This document shows, one piece after another, positions 1 through 9,487 of a stretch of 64,000 bases of DNA. The notes under the pieces were generated by a model, which was not told where the DNA came from, did no database searches, and saw only the letters and a program-made list of their open reading frames with translations. Position 1 is the stretch's first letter. Each line of letters starts with the position of its first letter. This stretch comes from Pelagovum sp. HNIBRBA483 (GTDB lineage Bacteria > Pseudomonadota > Alphaproteobacteria > Rhodobacterales > Rhodobacteraceae): contig NZ_CP162412.1 of the NCBI RefSeq assembly GCF_040931995.1, forward strand, positions 1,488,001-1,552,000, in the 5' to 3' direction. The translations under genes were made by a program, and so were the position numbers.

Positions 1-1065
<1,065 letters not shown>

Positions 1066-1082
1066 ATATCTGACTCAAAAAG

Positions 1083-1112
1083 AAAAAGGGCGCCAAAAAG
1101 GGCGCCCTTTTT
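1083..1112. terminator. Bidirectional rho-independent terminator between cysK and pdhC
   Basis: A 12-bp perfect stem (1083-1094 with 1101-1112), with the G/C core GGGCGCC, closes a 6-base loop. T-rich sequence follows on the plus strand and the A-run at its foot gives a T-run on the minus strand, so it can end both cysK and pdhC transcripts. Confidence 0.9.
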
Positions 1113-1128
1113 CTTTTTATAACGGTTT

Positions 1129-2433
1129 TTAGGCCAACATGGCCATTGGATTTTCAAGCCCGTCTTTGATCGCTGCCAGAAGCTGTGCGCCTAGTGCACC
1201 ATCGATCACACGGTGATCGACCGAGAGCGTAACCGACATGACCATAGCGACGGTGAGATCACCATCCGGCCCGACAACGGGTTTTTTCACACCTGCGCCG
1301 ACGGCGAGGATCGCGCCATGCGGCGGGTTGATCACCGCGTCGAAATTGTCGACGCCGAACATGCCGAGGTTGGAGATTGCAAAGCTGCCGCCTTGGTATT
1401 CGTGCGGCGCGAGCTTGCGATCGCGTGCGCGGGAGGCGAGGTCTTTCATCTCTGCGGACAAGACGGAAAGTGATTTTTGATCTGCGTCCTTCAGGACCGG
1501 GGTGAAAAGGCCGCCTTCGATCGCGACAGCAACTGCGACGTCGGAGGGCTTGAGTTTCAGCACACGATCACCCGCCCACACGGCGTTCGCTTCGGGCACC
1601 TGTTGCAGAGCCAGCGCACAGGCTTTGATCACAAAGTCGTTGACCGAAAGTTTGACACCGCGCACTTCGAGTTGCTTGTTCAACTGGCCTCTGAAAGCGA
1701 GGAGATTGTCCAGTTGGATGTCGCGCCGTAGGTAGAAATGCGGGATCGTCTGCTTTGCCTCTGTGAGGCGCGCCGCGATTGTCTTGCGCATCCCGTCAAG
1801 CTTGCTTTCCTCGTATTCCCGTCCTTCGTACATCTTGAGGACGGCGTCGGTGGACGGGCCTGCCGGGAGTGCGGCGGGTGCGGTTTGTGCGGCTGGAGCC
1901 TCGCTTGCGGCGGCTTGCGGGGATGCGGTCGCGCCTTCAACGTCCACTTTGATGATCCGGCCGCGCGGGCCAGAGCCTTTCATCGACGCAAGATCAAGGC
2001 CCTTTTGAGCAGCGATCCGACGTGCCAGCGGAGAGGCAAAGACCCGCTCTCCGTCCGCCGAGACCGGCGCGGCGGGTGCAGGAGACGCAGCAGGTGCGCT
2101 TACTGCGGCTTCGGTTTGGGGTGCCGGTTCAGCGGGCGTTTCTGGTGCGGTGGGAGCCGCCGTTGCTGACCCGATATCATCAGCGCTTTCGCCGTCTTCG
2201 AGAAGTACAGCGATGACGGTGTTAACTTTGACGTTTTCGGTGCCCTCTGGGATCATGATCTTACCGACGACACCCTCATCGACGGCTTCAAATTCCATCG
2301 TGGCTTTGTCGGTTTCGATCTCGGCAATCAGGTCGCCAGAGGAGATGGTATCTCCTTCCTTTACGAGCCATTTTGCCAGAGTGCCTTCCTCCATCGTCGG
2401 AGAAAGAGCGGGCATCAGAATTTCTGTTGGCAT
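1129..2433 (-). CDS. pdhC: Pyruvate dehydrogenase E2, dihydrolipoamide acetyltransferase
   Basis: Core of the pyruvate dehydrogenase complex; moves the acetyl group from lipoamide to CoA. The 434 residues show one lipoyl domain (about 1-77, lipoyl lysine K43 in [11 protein letters not shown]), an Ala/Pro-rich linker, a peripheral subunit-binding domain (about 130-165), a second Ala/Pro linker, and the catalytic acyltransferase domain ending in [11 protein letters not shown] with H407 and D411. It is the last gene of pdhA-pdhB-pdhC, 12 bases after pdhB. E3 (lpd) is not downstream: the operon ends at the terminator shared with cysK. Confidence 0.96.
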   Translation of the reverse strand: MPTEILMPALSPTMEEGTLAKWLVKEGDTISSGDLIAEIETDKATMEFEAVDEGVVGKIMIPEGTENVKVNTVIAVLLEDGESADDIGSATAAPTAPETPAEPAPQTEAAVSAPAASPAPAAPVSADGERVFASPLARRIAAQKGLDLASMKGSGPRGRIIKVDVEGATASPQAAASEAPAAQTAPAALPAGPSTDAVLKMYEGREYEESKLDGMRKTIAARLTEAKQTIPHFYLRRDIQLDNLLAFRGQLNKQLEVRGVKLSVNDFVIKACALALQQVPEANAVWAGDRVLKLKPSDVAVAVAIEGGLFTPVLKDADQKSLSVLSAEMKDLASRARDRKLAPHEYQGGSFAISNLGMFGVDNFDAVINPPHGAILAVGAGVKKPVVGPDGDLTVAMVMSVTLSVDHRVIDGALGAQLLAAIKDGLENPMAMLA

Positions 2434-2445
2434 CTCCGGTTCTCC

Positions 2446-3819
2446 TTAGCGGTAGGTCACTTGTTTGACGGCAGCGATGACCTCGTCCGTAGTGACGAGC
2501 GCATGTTTTTCGAGGTTAGCGGCATAGGGCATCGGTACATCCTTGCCGGTGCAGTTCAGGACCGGCGCATCGAGGTAATCGAATGCGTTGGTCATGATGT
2601 AAGCCGACAGATGGTTGCCGATGGAGCCGACGGGCCAGCCTTCCTCGACGGTAACGACGCGGTTTGTCTTCATCACGGAGGCGATGATCGTGTCGTAGTC
2701 GATCGGACGCAGGGTGCGCAGGTCGATGACCTCGGCGTTAATGCCTTCTTCGGCCAGTTTTTCTGCGGCCTCAAGCGCGTAGGTCATGCCGATGCCAAAC
2801 GAAATGATTGTGACATCCTCGCCTGCGCGCGCGATGCGGGCCTTTCCGAACGGAACGGTGAAATCATCGAGAACCGGAACGTCGAAGCTCTTGCCGTAGA
2901 GGATTTCATTTTCGAGAAAGATTACAGGGTTCGGGTCACGAATGGCGGATTTCATCAGGCCTTTGTAATCGGCAGCTGTGTAAGGCATGACGACCTTGAG
3001 GCCGGGGATTTGGGCATACCACGCGGCATAATCCTGGCTGTGCTGCGCGCCGACGCGCGCTGCGGCACCGTTCGGGCCACGGAACACCATCGGCGCCCCC
3101 ATCTGACCACCGGACATGTAGAGCGTTTTGGCGGCCGAGTTGATGATGTGGTCAATCGCCTGCATGGCGAAGTTGAATGTCATGAACTCGACAATTGGCT
3201 TCAAGCCGCCAAAGGACGCCCCAACAGCGATACCGGCAAAGCCGTGTTCGGTAATCGGTGTGTCGATAACGCGCTTGGAGCCGAACTCATCAAGCAATCC
3301 TTGTGAGATCTTATACGCGCCCTGATATTCGGCGACTTCCTCGCCCATCAGGTAGACGTCCTCGTCGCGGCGCATTTCTTCGGCCATTGCGTCGCGCAGC
3401 GCTTCGCGGACGGTTTGGGTTTTCATTTCCGTGCCTTCGGGCCAGTCGGGGCTTGTGTCTGGGCTTGGCGCGGCAGGAGCGGCTGCGACCTTCGCTGGCG
3501 CGGGCTCTTCGGCGGCCGGAGTTGGCTCCGACGCGGGAGCAGCAGGTGCTGACGATGTTTCCGCGGGGACGTCTTCACCTTCCTCGACCAAAACGGCGAT
3601 CGGGGTGTTGACCTTCACGCCTTCGGTGCCTTCCGAGATCAGGATCTTGCCGACCACGCCCTCATCGACGGCTTCGAATTCCATCGTGGCTTTGTCGGTT
3701 TCGATCTCGGCGATGATGTCGCCAGAAGAAATGGTGTCGCCTTCCTTGACGAGCCATTTTGCGAGGGTGCCTTCCTCCATCGTGGGGGAGAGGGCGGGCA
3801 TAAGAATTTCAGTCGCCAT
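2446..3819 (-). CDS. pdhB: Pyruvate dehydrogenase E1 component, beta subunit with N-terminal lipoyl domain
   Basis: With PdhA it decarboxylates pyruvate using thiamine diphosphate and acetylates lipoamide. The 457 residues are longer than a plain E1-beta because residues 1-80 form a complete lipoyl domain (K43), followed by an Ala/Pro/Glu linker to about 130 and then the transketolase-type pyrimidine-binding and C-terminal domains. A lipoyl-bearing E1-beta is typical of many alphaproteobacteria. The lipoyl domain is almost the same as that of the adjacent PdhC at protein and DNA level. It starts 3 bases after the pdhA stop, indicating translational coupling. Confidence 0.96.
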   Translation of the reverse strand: MATEILMPALSPTMEEGTLAKWLVKEGDTISSGDIIAEIETDKATMEFEAVDEGVVGKILISEGTEGVKVNTPIAVLVEEGEDVPAETSSAPAAPASEPTPAAEEPAPAKVAAAPAAPSPDTSPDWPEGTEMKTQTVREALRDAMAEEMRRDEDVYLMGEEVAEYQGAYKISQGLLDEFGSKRVIDTPITEHGFAGIAVGASFGGLKPIVEFMTFNFAMQAIDHIINSAAKTLYMSGGQMGAPMVFRGPNGAAARVGAQHSQDYAAWYAQIPGLKVVMPYTAADYKGLMKSAIRDPNPVIFLENEILYGKSFDVPVLDDFTVPFGKARIARAGEDVTIISFGIGMTYALEAAEKLAEEGINAEVIDLRTLRPIDYDTIIASVMKTNRVVTVEEGWPVGSIGNHLSAYIMTNAFDYLDAPVLNCTGKDVPMPYAANLEKHALVTTDEVIAAVKQVTYR

Positions 3820-3822
3820 GTC

Positions 3823-4833
3823 TTAAGCCTCCTGCGGGATTTCAGCGGCGTAAATATCAGTCCAAAGCTCTTCGAGCGCAGGCTCGGGGCTCTCTTTCGA
3901 GAACTCGGCGGCTTGGTTGACGATATCTTTGATTTCTTTGTCGATCGCCTTCAGATCTTCTTCGGAGGCATGTTTGCCGGTGAGGAGGATCGAGCGCACA
4001 TTTTCAATTGGATCACGTTCTTCGCGAATCTTCTGAACTTCCTCACGAGTCCGGTATTTTGCAGGGTCGGACATCGAGTGACCGCGATAGCGATAGGTTT
4101 TGACCTCGAGGATGTACGGGCCTTTGCCGGAACGGCAATGCGCAACAGCGCGTTCGCCGGCGTCTTTCACCGCGAGCACGTCCATACCGTCAACCTCTTC
4201 GCCTTTAATCCCGTAGGCGGCGCCACGTTCCCAGAGGGATGGCGACTTGGTTGAGCGCTGGACGCTGGTACCCATGGCGTAGTTGTTGTTTTCAATGACG
4301 AAAACGACCGGAAGATCCCATAGTTGGGCCATGTTATACGTCTCGTAGACCTGACCCTGGTTGGCAGCGCCATCGCCGAAATAAGCGAAGGTGACGCGGT
4401 CGTTGCCTTTGTATTTGTCCGCAAAGGCGAGGCCCGCGCCGATCGGCACCTGCGCACCGACAATGCCGTGGCCTCCATAGAAATGCTTCTCTTTCGAGAA
4501 CATGTGCATGGAGCCGCCTTTGCCCTTCGAGTAACCGCCTTCGCGGCCCGTCAACTCGGCCATGACCCCTTTAGCGTCCATGCCGCAGGCAAGCATATGG
4601 CCATGGTCGCGGTAGGAGGTGACGCGCTTGTCGCCTTCCTCGGCTGCGGCCTCAAGCCCGACAACAACGGCTTCCTGACCGATATAGAGGTGGCAGAAAC
4701 CACCGATAAGGCCCATGCCATAGAGCTGGCCTGCCTTTTCTTCAAAGCGCCTGATAAGAAGCATCTCACGGTAATAGGTGAGTAATTCATCCGCAGATAC
4801 ATTAGGTTTTTGCGCTGGTTTCTTCGCGGCCAT
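3823..4833 (-). CDS. pdhA: Pyruvate dehydrogenase E1 component, alpha subunit
   Basis: The 336-residue thiamine diphosphate-binding subunit of E1. The TPP motif is visible as GDGAANQGQ running to IENNNYAMGT (GDG...NN). The conserved RYRGHSMSDPAKYR segment is the regulatory loop region of E1-alpha. It is first in the pdhABC operon. A palindrome resembling those at fbaB, pgk and edd lies 28 bases upstream of the start. Branched-chain 2-oxo acid E1-alpha is related, but the lipoyl-E1-beta/E2 context argues for pyruvate. Confidence 0.96.
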   Translation of the reverse strand: MAAKKPAQKPNVSADELLTYYREMLLIRRFEEKAGQLYGMGLIGGFCHLYIGQEAVVVGLEAAAEEGDKRVTSYRDHGHMLACGMDAKGVMAELTGREGGYSKGKGGSMHMFSKEKHFYGGHGIVGAQVPIGAGLAFADKYKGNDRVTFAYFGDGAANQGQVYETYNMAQLWDLPVVFVIENNNYAMGTSVQRSTKSPSLWERGAAYGIKGEEVDGMDVLAVKDAGERAVAHCRSGKGPYILEVKTYRYRGHSMSDPAKYRTREEVQKIREERDPIENVRSILLTGKHASEEDLKAIDKEIKDIVNQAAEFSKESPEPALEELWTDIYAAEIPQEA

Positions 4834-4861
4834 AGGTCCTCCGTCTGTCGCTAGAAGAATT

Positions 4862-4875
4862 GTTTAGCGTTAAAC
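4862..4875. promoter_or_regulatory. Candidate LacI-type operator upstream of pdhA
   Basis: GTTTAGCGTTAAAC is a near-palindrome whose core TTAGCGTTAA matches 9 of 10 bases of the perfect palindrome core upstream of edd (26061-26072). It lies 28 bases before pdhA, where a bound repressor could block transcription or early elongation. The regulator itself is inferred. Confidence 0.5.
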
Positions 4876-5045
4876 TATCTCATAAAGCATTCAGTTTCAA
4901 AAAGCGAGAGGCAATGACATTTTGATGTTCATAGGTGGGTTGCGGCAATTGCAACCCTGCGTGTTTAGATGAAATTGATCTGTCGCAATGCCGGTTTTGG
5001 AGGCGTAGGCTAGGTTCGTGATGCTGAATAGACTGGAGGGCCGAC

Positions 5046-5570
5046 ATGAAAGTTGCAATCGTATTTGGAACAATCGAGGGGCAAACAGGAAAGATTGCGC
5101 GCTTTGCGAAACAGCATTTGCGGGCATTGGGGCACGAGGTCGCGACGTTCGATGTCGCTGATCATACCGCTGTGATCGATATCGAAAGTGCCGATAAGGT
5201 CATTCTCGCCGGATCGGTGCATGAGCGGCGACATCCGGAAGATTTTGAAGTTTTTCTTCTGGCGCAAAGGGACGCCCTAAACGCAAAAGGGCCGTTATTG
5301 CTGTCGGTGAGCTTGAATGCTGCCTTCACGGCGGGGCGAGAAGAGGCGCAAGAATACGTCACCGAATTGACTATGCGAACGGGCTTGGAGCCAAGGCAGG
5401 TCGCGTTGGTAGCGGGCGCGGTGCGGTCAGGTAAGTACGATTATTTTGCATCGATGGTGTTGCGGCACGTCGTTTTGAAAGATCGACCGAGCGTTCCCGC
5501 CGATGAAACACATGAGTTCACGGATTGGGACCAGTTGCGGGCGGCAATTGACCTATTCGTCGAGGGTTAA
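5046..5570 (+). CDS. Flavodoxin-fold protein, HemG-like protoporphyrinogen oxidase family
   Basis: 174 residues with an N-terminal flavodoxin FMN-binding signature (VAIVFGTIEGQTGKIA, the T/S-x-E/D-G-x-T pattern) and the later segments of a flavodoxin domain (ADKVILAGSVHERRH, SVSLNAAF). Length and layout fit the HemG family of menaquinone-dependent protoporphyrinogen IX dehydrogenases; a role in haem synthesis is inferred from family only. GGAGGG lies just before the ATG. It is a single gene, divergent from pdhA and convergent with the FtsB-like gene, with 4 bases between stops. Confidence 0.75.
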   Translation: MKVAIVFGTIEGQTGKIARFAKQHLRALGHEVATFDVADHTAVIDIESADKVILAGSVHERRHPEDFEVFLLAQRDALNAKGPLLLSVSLNAAFTAGREEAQEYVTELTMRTGLEPRQVALVAGAVRSGKYDYFASMVLRHVVLKDRPSVPADETHEFTDWDQLRAAIDLFVEG

Positions 5571-5574
5571 CACC

Positions 5575-5874
5575 TTAGCGGATGATGATTTCGTCCGTGC
5601 GGATGAGGCCCAAAACGTCACGCGCTTGCTGATCCAGAAGATCGAGATCCAGATACTTATCTGAGAGACGCAAGGTGAGGTTTTCCATTTCGGCAACCTC
5701 CGACTGAAGCTTTGATAGCTCGTCTTGCAGGTCTGTCTTCTCTGCGCCGACCTCAAGATGACGCAGTACGCCGAAATCACCCTGAATGGCCGAGTAGATG
5801 AAATAGAGGCCCAAGCAAAATGCTCCTGTAAAATACAGGGCTGCACCAAAGCCGTTCTTACCGAAAACACTCAT
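5575..5874 (-). CDS. ftsB: Septum formation initiator / FtsB-like protein
   Basis: 99 residues: a short N terminus, one membrane segment (about 9-27, AALYFTGAFCLGLYFIYSA), then a coiled coil (about 42-75, LQDELSKLQSEVAEMENL) and a short tail. This is the layout of FtsB/DivIC, which joins FtsL and FtsQ in the divisome. In alphaproteobacteria this gene commonly sits near pdhA, as it does here with one inverted gene between. Family assignment is good; the exact role is by homology. Confidence 0.8.
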   Translation of the reverse strand: MSVFGKNGFGAALYFTGAFCLGLYFIYSAIQGDFGVLRHLEVGAEKTDLQDELSKLQSEVAEMENLTLRLSDKYLDLDLLDQQARDVLGLIRTDEIIIR

Positions 5875-5973
5875 CTCTCTGCCTCACTGGGCCTCTTCGT
5901 GCCCTATGAGACAGAGAATCGCACATTAGCGCGGACTTGTGAATCCCCTAAACGTATATAGAGGCTATTTGTT

Positions 5974-6903
5974 TCAGGCGCGCCCGCGATAGATGTCGAC
6001 CAGTTTGCCGAGCATATCCAGTGCGTCCTCGCGGGACCGCTGGAACGAGTTGCGTCCGATGATCGAGCCGTTGCCGCCGCCGTCACGGATCGCGCGCGCG
6101 TCGTCATAAACGCTATCTGTGCCCTTTTTGGCCCCGCCAGAGAACACGACGATGCGGCGACCGCCGAACGAGGACTCCATGCAATGACGCACCCGTGCGG
6201 CTTGGGTGGCGATGTCGATGTTCTGGGCTTCGTAAACCTTTTTCGCTTCGCCAAGTTCAAGGTGATCGGTCGACAATTTGATCTTGATGATATGTGCGCC
6301 GAGAAGGGCGGCGATCTGGGCGGCATAGGCGGCGATATCGACGGCGGTTTCGCCATCATTGGAAATCGCCTCACCACGCGGGTAGGACCAGATCACGGTA
6401 GCGACGCCTTTGGCGGCGGCTTCCTTGCGCATCTCGACAATCTCTTCAAACATATCGAGGGCCATGTCAGAACCCGGATAGATCGTGAAGCCGATGGCGG
6501 CACAGCCGAGGCGCAGCGCGTCATCGACGCTTGCAGTCACGGCTTGGTTCTTGCCAGCGGTATCCGACATGAGCGAATTGGCAGAGTTCGCTTTCAAAAT
6601 GGTTGGGATTTGGCCTGCGAAGGTATCTGCGCCCGCTTCTATCATTCCAAGCGGGGCGGCGTAGGCATTCAGCCCTGCGTCGATTGCCAATTGGTAATGG
6701 TAATGCGGATCATAGCCTGCTGCGTTAGGCGCGAAGCTGCGGGCAGGGCCATGCTCGAACCCTTGATCGACGGGGAGGATGATCATTTTGCCGGTGCCGC
6801 CAAGCTTGCCGTTCATTAGCATGCGCGCAAGATTTGCTTTCACGCCAGGTGTTTCGCCTTCGTAGTTAGCGAGAATTTTCTGAACGGTGCGGGTGGTTTT
6901 CAT
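5974..6903 (-). CDS. fbaB: Class I fructose-bisphosphate aldolase (FbaB/DhnA type)
   Basis: Reversibly cleaves fructose 1,6-bisphosphate to glyceraldehyde-3-phosphate and dihydroxyacetone phosphate through a lysine Schiff base. Conserved segments include ILPVDQGFEHGPARSFAP, DAGLNAYAAPLGMIEAG and HIIKIKLSTDH, which holds the candidate Schiff-base lysine, then VFSGGAKKG and GRNSFQR phosphate-binding loops. The ATG at 6903 was chosen because GAGGAG precedes it and the protein (309 aa) then begins MKTTRTVQKIL; the longer frame to 6981 adds low-complexity residues over the operator region. Two operator-like palindromes lie 68 and 89 bases upstream. Confidence 0.92.
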   Translation of the reverse strand: MKTTRTVQKILANYEGETPGVKANLARMLMNGKLGGTGKMIILPVDQGFEHGPARSFAPNAAGYDPHYHYQLAIDAGLNAYAAPLGMIEAGADTFAGQIPTILKANSANSLMSDTAGKNQAVTASVDDALRLGCAAIGFTIYPGSDMALDMFEEIVEMRKEAAAKGVATVIWSYPRGEAISNDGETAVDIAAYAAQIAALLGAHIIKIKLSTDHLELGEAKKVYEAQNIDIATQAARVRHCMESSFGGRRIVVFSGGAKKGTDSVYDDARAIRDGGGNGSIIGRNSFQRSREDALDMLGKLVDIYRGRA

Positions 6904-6970
6904 GGCGTGCTCCTCGAGTCGCGGGGGTGTTTCGTCCCGCATATGACGAGGAGGGCAAGGGCGCAAATGT

Positions 6971-6982
6971 GTTAGCGCCAAC
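6971..6982. promoter_or_regulatory. Candidate LacI-type operator 1 upstream of fbaB
   Basis: GTTAGCGCCAAC differs at one base from the perfect palindrome GTTAGCGCTAAC found before edd. It lies 21 bases, about two helical turns, from a second copy at 6992, so two dimers would sit on the same face of the DNA. Confidence 0.55.
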
Positions 6983-6991
6983 GACCCCTAT

Positions 6992-7003
6992 GTTAGCGCA
7001 ACC
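6992..7003. promoter_or_regulatory. Candidate LacI-type operator 2 upstream of fbaB
   Basis: GTTAGCGCAACC keeps the left half-site GTTAGC exactly and a weaker right half. It is paired with the copy at 6971-6982, 21 bases away start to start. Confidence 0.5.
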
Positions 7004-7045
7004 GGCGCGATAACCACCGCACCGGAGCTTGTTTTATCAACATTT

Positions 7046-8227
7046 TCAGTTGCTTTGGAGTGCTGCGACCCCAGGCAAGGTTTTGCCTTCCATCCATTCG
7101 AGGAAGGCGCCGCCAGCGGTGGAGATGTAAGTGAAATCTGACGCGACACCGGCTTGGTTCAGAGCGGCCACGGTATCGCCTCCACCTGCGACGGAGATCA
7201 GTGCACCTTTGACCGATTGCGCGGCGGCAAATTTGGCGGCGGCATTGGTGGCGGCATCGAACGGGGTCAGTTCGAACGCGCCGAGCGGTCCATTCCAGAT
7301 GAGCGTGCGGGCCGATGCAATGACTTGCGTGATGTAGGTCACGGTATCTGGCCCTGCGTCGAGGATCATCGCGTCGCTGGGGCAGGCGGTTGCTGCGACG
7401 ACCTCATGGTCCGCGTTGGCTTTGAACTCACGCGCAACGACGACGTCGCGCGGGATAATGATCTCGCATCCGGCCGCGTTGGCTTTTTTCAGGATCTCAA
7501 GCGCTGTCTCCGCCAAATCGTGTTCGCAGAGCGATTTGCCGACGTCGATGCCTTGGGCGGCAAGGAATGTGTTCGCCATGCCGCCACCAATTACCAGATG
7601 GTCCACCTTGCCGACGAGGTTGCCCAGAAGATCAAGTTTCGTTGAAATTTTTGCACCGCCGACCACGGCCACCACGGGCCGCTGTGGGGTGCCGAGGGCC
7701 TTTTCGAGTGCCGCGAGCTCTTCGGCCATCAAGCGGCCCGCGCAGTTTGGAAGGAGGCGTGCGACACCTTCGGTAGATGCATGGGCACGGTGCGCTGCTG
7801 AGAAAGCGTCATTGACAAAGACATCTCCCAGCGAGGCCAGAAACCCTGCCATTTGCGGATCGTTCTGCTCTTCCATCGCGGTGAAGCGGGTGTTCTCTAT
7901 CAACACGACAGAATCTTGGGGCAGAGCGTCGATCATTTCGCGGCTTGGGCGTTCGATGAAGGTAACATCGCGGCCGAGCGCGGCTTCAAGCGCTGGCAAT
8001 GTGACCCGCAGGCTCATCTCGGGTACGACCTGCCCCTTGGGACGGCCGAAGTGGGCCAGCATGATCGGCGTGCCACCCTTTGCGAGAATGTCTTTAAGCG
8101 TCGGAATGATGCGTTCGATCCGGGTGGCGTCCGTTACGCGGCCATCCTCTACCGGAACGTTGATATCGACCCGGACAAGCACCCTTTTGCCGTTAAGATC
8201 GAGGTCGTCGAGGGTCTTCCAGCTCAT
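7046..8227 (-). CDS. pgk: Phosphoglycerate kinase
   Basis: Transfers phosphate between 1,3-bisphosphoglycerate and ADP. The 393 residues start [19 protein letters not shown]; this ATG is preceded by GGAG. The alternative upstream frame to 8317 adds 30 unrelated residues that overlap the operator and the start region of the divergent cyclophilin. Visible signatures are [14 protein letters not shown], the substrate-binding [22 protein letters not shown], the hinge and nucleotide-binding [14 protein letters not shown] and the C-terminal [11 protein letters not shown]. Adjacent to fbaB on the same strand, but each has its own operator-like site. Confidence 0.97.
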   Translation of the reverse strand: MSWKTLDDLDLNGKRVLVRVDINVPVEDGRVTDATRIERIIPTLKDILAKGGTPIMLAHFGRPKGQVVPEMSLRVTLPALEAALGRDVTFIERPSREMIDALPQDSVVLIENTRFTAMEEQNDPQMAGFLASLGDVFVNDAFSAAHRAHASTEGVARLLPNCAGRLMAEELAALEKALGTPQRPVVAVVGGAKISTKLDLLGNLVGKVDHLVIGGGMANTFLAAQGIDVGKSLCEHDLAETALEILKKANAAGCEIIIPRDVVVAREFKANADHEVVAATACPSDAMILDAGPDTVTYITQVIASARTLIWNGPLGAFELTPFDAATNAAAKFAAAQSVKGALISVAGGGDTVAALNQAGVASDFTYISTAGGAFLEWMEGKTLPGVAALQSN

Positions 8228-8249
8228 GGTGATGCTCCGTGTAGGTGAA

Positions 8250-8259
8250 TTAACGCTTA
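8250..8259. promoter_or_regulatory. Candidate LacI-type operator upstream of pgk (weak)
   Basis: TTAACGCTTA matches 8 of 10 bases of the core TTAGCGCTAA found before edd. It lies 22 bases upstream of the pgk start. It is the weakest of the set and is supported mainly by position and the shared pathway. Confidence 0.35.
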
Positions 8260-8356
8260 GGTGCGGGATTATCGACGTAAGGTCAACATCTCGTGGCTTG
8301 CATTTCGGGTTTCGCAAATTAAGAAAGGGGTCTCATTCCCAAGGAGGAAACGCACA

Positions 8357-8863
8357 GTGGCCGAAATTAAAGATCCAGAGAACACCGTTATTATCGAGCT
8401 GAAAGATGGCAAAGTGGTCATCGAACTTCTGCCAGATGTGGCGCCGCATCATTGCGAGCGGATGAAAGAGCTTGCGCGTAGCGGGCAATATGACAACGTG
8501 TGTTTCCACCGCGTGATCGACGGGTTCATGGCCCAGTCTGGCGACGTTGCTAATGGGAATATGGAAAGCGGTTTTGACCTGCGCCGTGCGGGGACGGGCG
8601 GGTCTGACCTTCCTGATCTTCCGGCAGAGTTTTCGAAGCTACCCCATGACCGCGGCACCTTGGGCGCAGCCCGTTCCGCGAACCCCAATTCGGCGAATTC
8701 TCAGTTCTTCATCAATTTCAAGGACAATCACTTCCTAAATGGTCAGTATACCGTTTATGGCCGCGTGATCTCCGGCATGGAATTTGTTGACAATATCAAG
8801 CGCGGCGAGCCGCCTGCGGAGCCTGATCGGATGATCAGCGTCAAGGTTGCCGCCGATGCGTAG
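8357..8863 (+). CDS. ppiB: Cytoplasmic cyclophilin-type peptidyl-prolyl isomerase
   Basis: Catalyses cis-trans isomerisation of X-Pro bonds. The 168 residues begin at a GTG (VAEIKDPENTV) placed 9 bases after a strong AAGGAGG; an upstream ATG in the same frame lacks such a site. The cyclophilin core is visible as FHRVIDGFMAQSGD, LGAARSANPNSANSQFF and YTVYGRVISGME, including the catalytic R of FHRV. There is no signal peptide, so it is cytoplasmic. Its last 8 bases overlap the next cyclophilin gene, which is exported: a paired cytoplasmic/periplasmic arrangement. Confidence 0.93.
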   Translation: MAEIKDPENTVIIELKDGKVVIELLPDVAPHHCERMKELARSGQYDNVCFHRVIDGFMAQSGDVANGNMESGFDLRRAGTGGSDLPDLPAEFSKLPHDRGTLGAARSANPNSANSQFFINFKDNHFLNGQYTVYGRVISGMEFVDNIKRGEPPAEPDRMISVKVAADA

Positions 8864-9404
8864 CGCGTTCTTGGCGCCGCTGCTTCTCGCGGCTGCACCC
8901 GCTTTCGCGACCGGGTTGGAAATCCGCGTTGCTGGTGAGGCCAATGGCGTGATCAAGATCGACTTGTTTGAAGATGTTGCGCCTTTGCATGTTGAACAGA
9001 TCACGACGCTGGCCTCTGAGGGGGCATATGATGGCGTGGTGTTCCATCGTGTGATCGAGGGCTTCATGGCCCAGACCGGCGATGTTGAATTCGGTCGTAT
9101 CGGTCAGGACCTGTCCATGGCGGGGCGCGGAGGATCGGCGTTGGACGATCTGCCGGCCGAGTTTTCGGATCTCCCCTACGAACGTGGGACCGTCGGCATG
9201 GCGCGGTCGCAGTCACCTAACAGCGCGAACAGCCAGTTCTTCATCATGTTTGCGCCTGCACCGCATCTGAATGGTGGCTATACAGTGGTTGGTGAGGTTA
9301 CCGAGGGCATGGAAATCGTCGATGCGATCAAGCGCGGCGCCGGGTCAAACGGTTCGGTTATCGGCAGACCAGACGTCATGGAGGCGGTTACAGTTACCGA
9401 ATAA
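8856..9404 (+). CDS. Exported cyclophilin-type peptidyl-prolyl isomerase
   Basis: 182 residues. The ATG at 8856 starts inside the end of ppiB and gives a signal peptide (MRSAFLAPLLLAAAPAFATG, cleavage expected after AFA), so the enzyme should fold periplasmic proteins. The core repeats the motifs of its neighbour (FHRVIEGFMAQTGD, GMARSQSPNSANSQFF, YTVVGEVTEGMEIV). The 8-base overlap implies translational coupling. The two genes probably arose by tandem duplication followed by gain or loss of the signal peptide. Confidence 0.92.
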   Translation: MRSAFLAPLLLAAAPAFATGLEIRVAGEANGVIKIDLFEDVAPLHVEQITTLASEGAYDGVVFHRVIEGFMAQTGDVEFGRIGQDLSMAGRGGSALDDLPAEFSDLPYERGTVGMARSQSPNSANSQFFIMFAPAPHLNGGYTVVGEVTEGMEIVDAIKRGAGSNGSVIGRPDVMEAVTVTE

Positions 9405-9459
9405 GCTTTCACGCGCGCTCACATCTCAGAGAGCGTGGATATGAAAGTGGACGCAGGTG

Positions 9460-9486
9460 AGGCACCCTTCGCCACGGGGGGTGCCT
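9460..9486 (+). promoter_or_regulatory. Hairpin covering the ribosome-binding site of the DUF3179 gene
   Basis: AGGCACCC (9460-9467) pairs perfectly with GGGTGCCT (9479-9486). The right arm includes part of the G-run (9476-9481) that is the only Shine-Dalgarno-like sequence before the ATG at 9488. It has no T-run, so it is a poor terminator. Confidence 0.45.
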
Positions 9487-9487
9487 T

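Noticed and set aside
5921-5934. ATTAGCGCGGAC near the FtsB-like gene as a further operator copy
   Set aside because: Only the left half resembles the edd palindrome; the right half is lost, so it was not added to the regulon.
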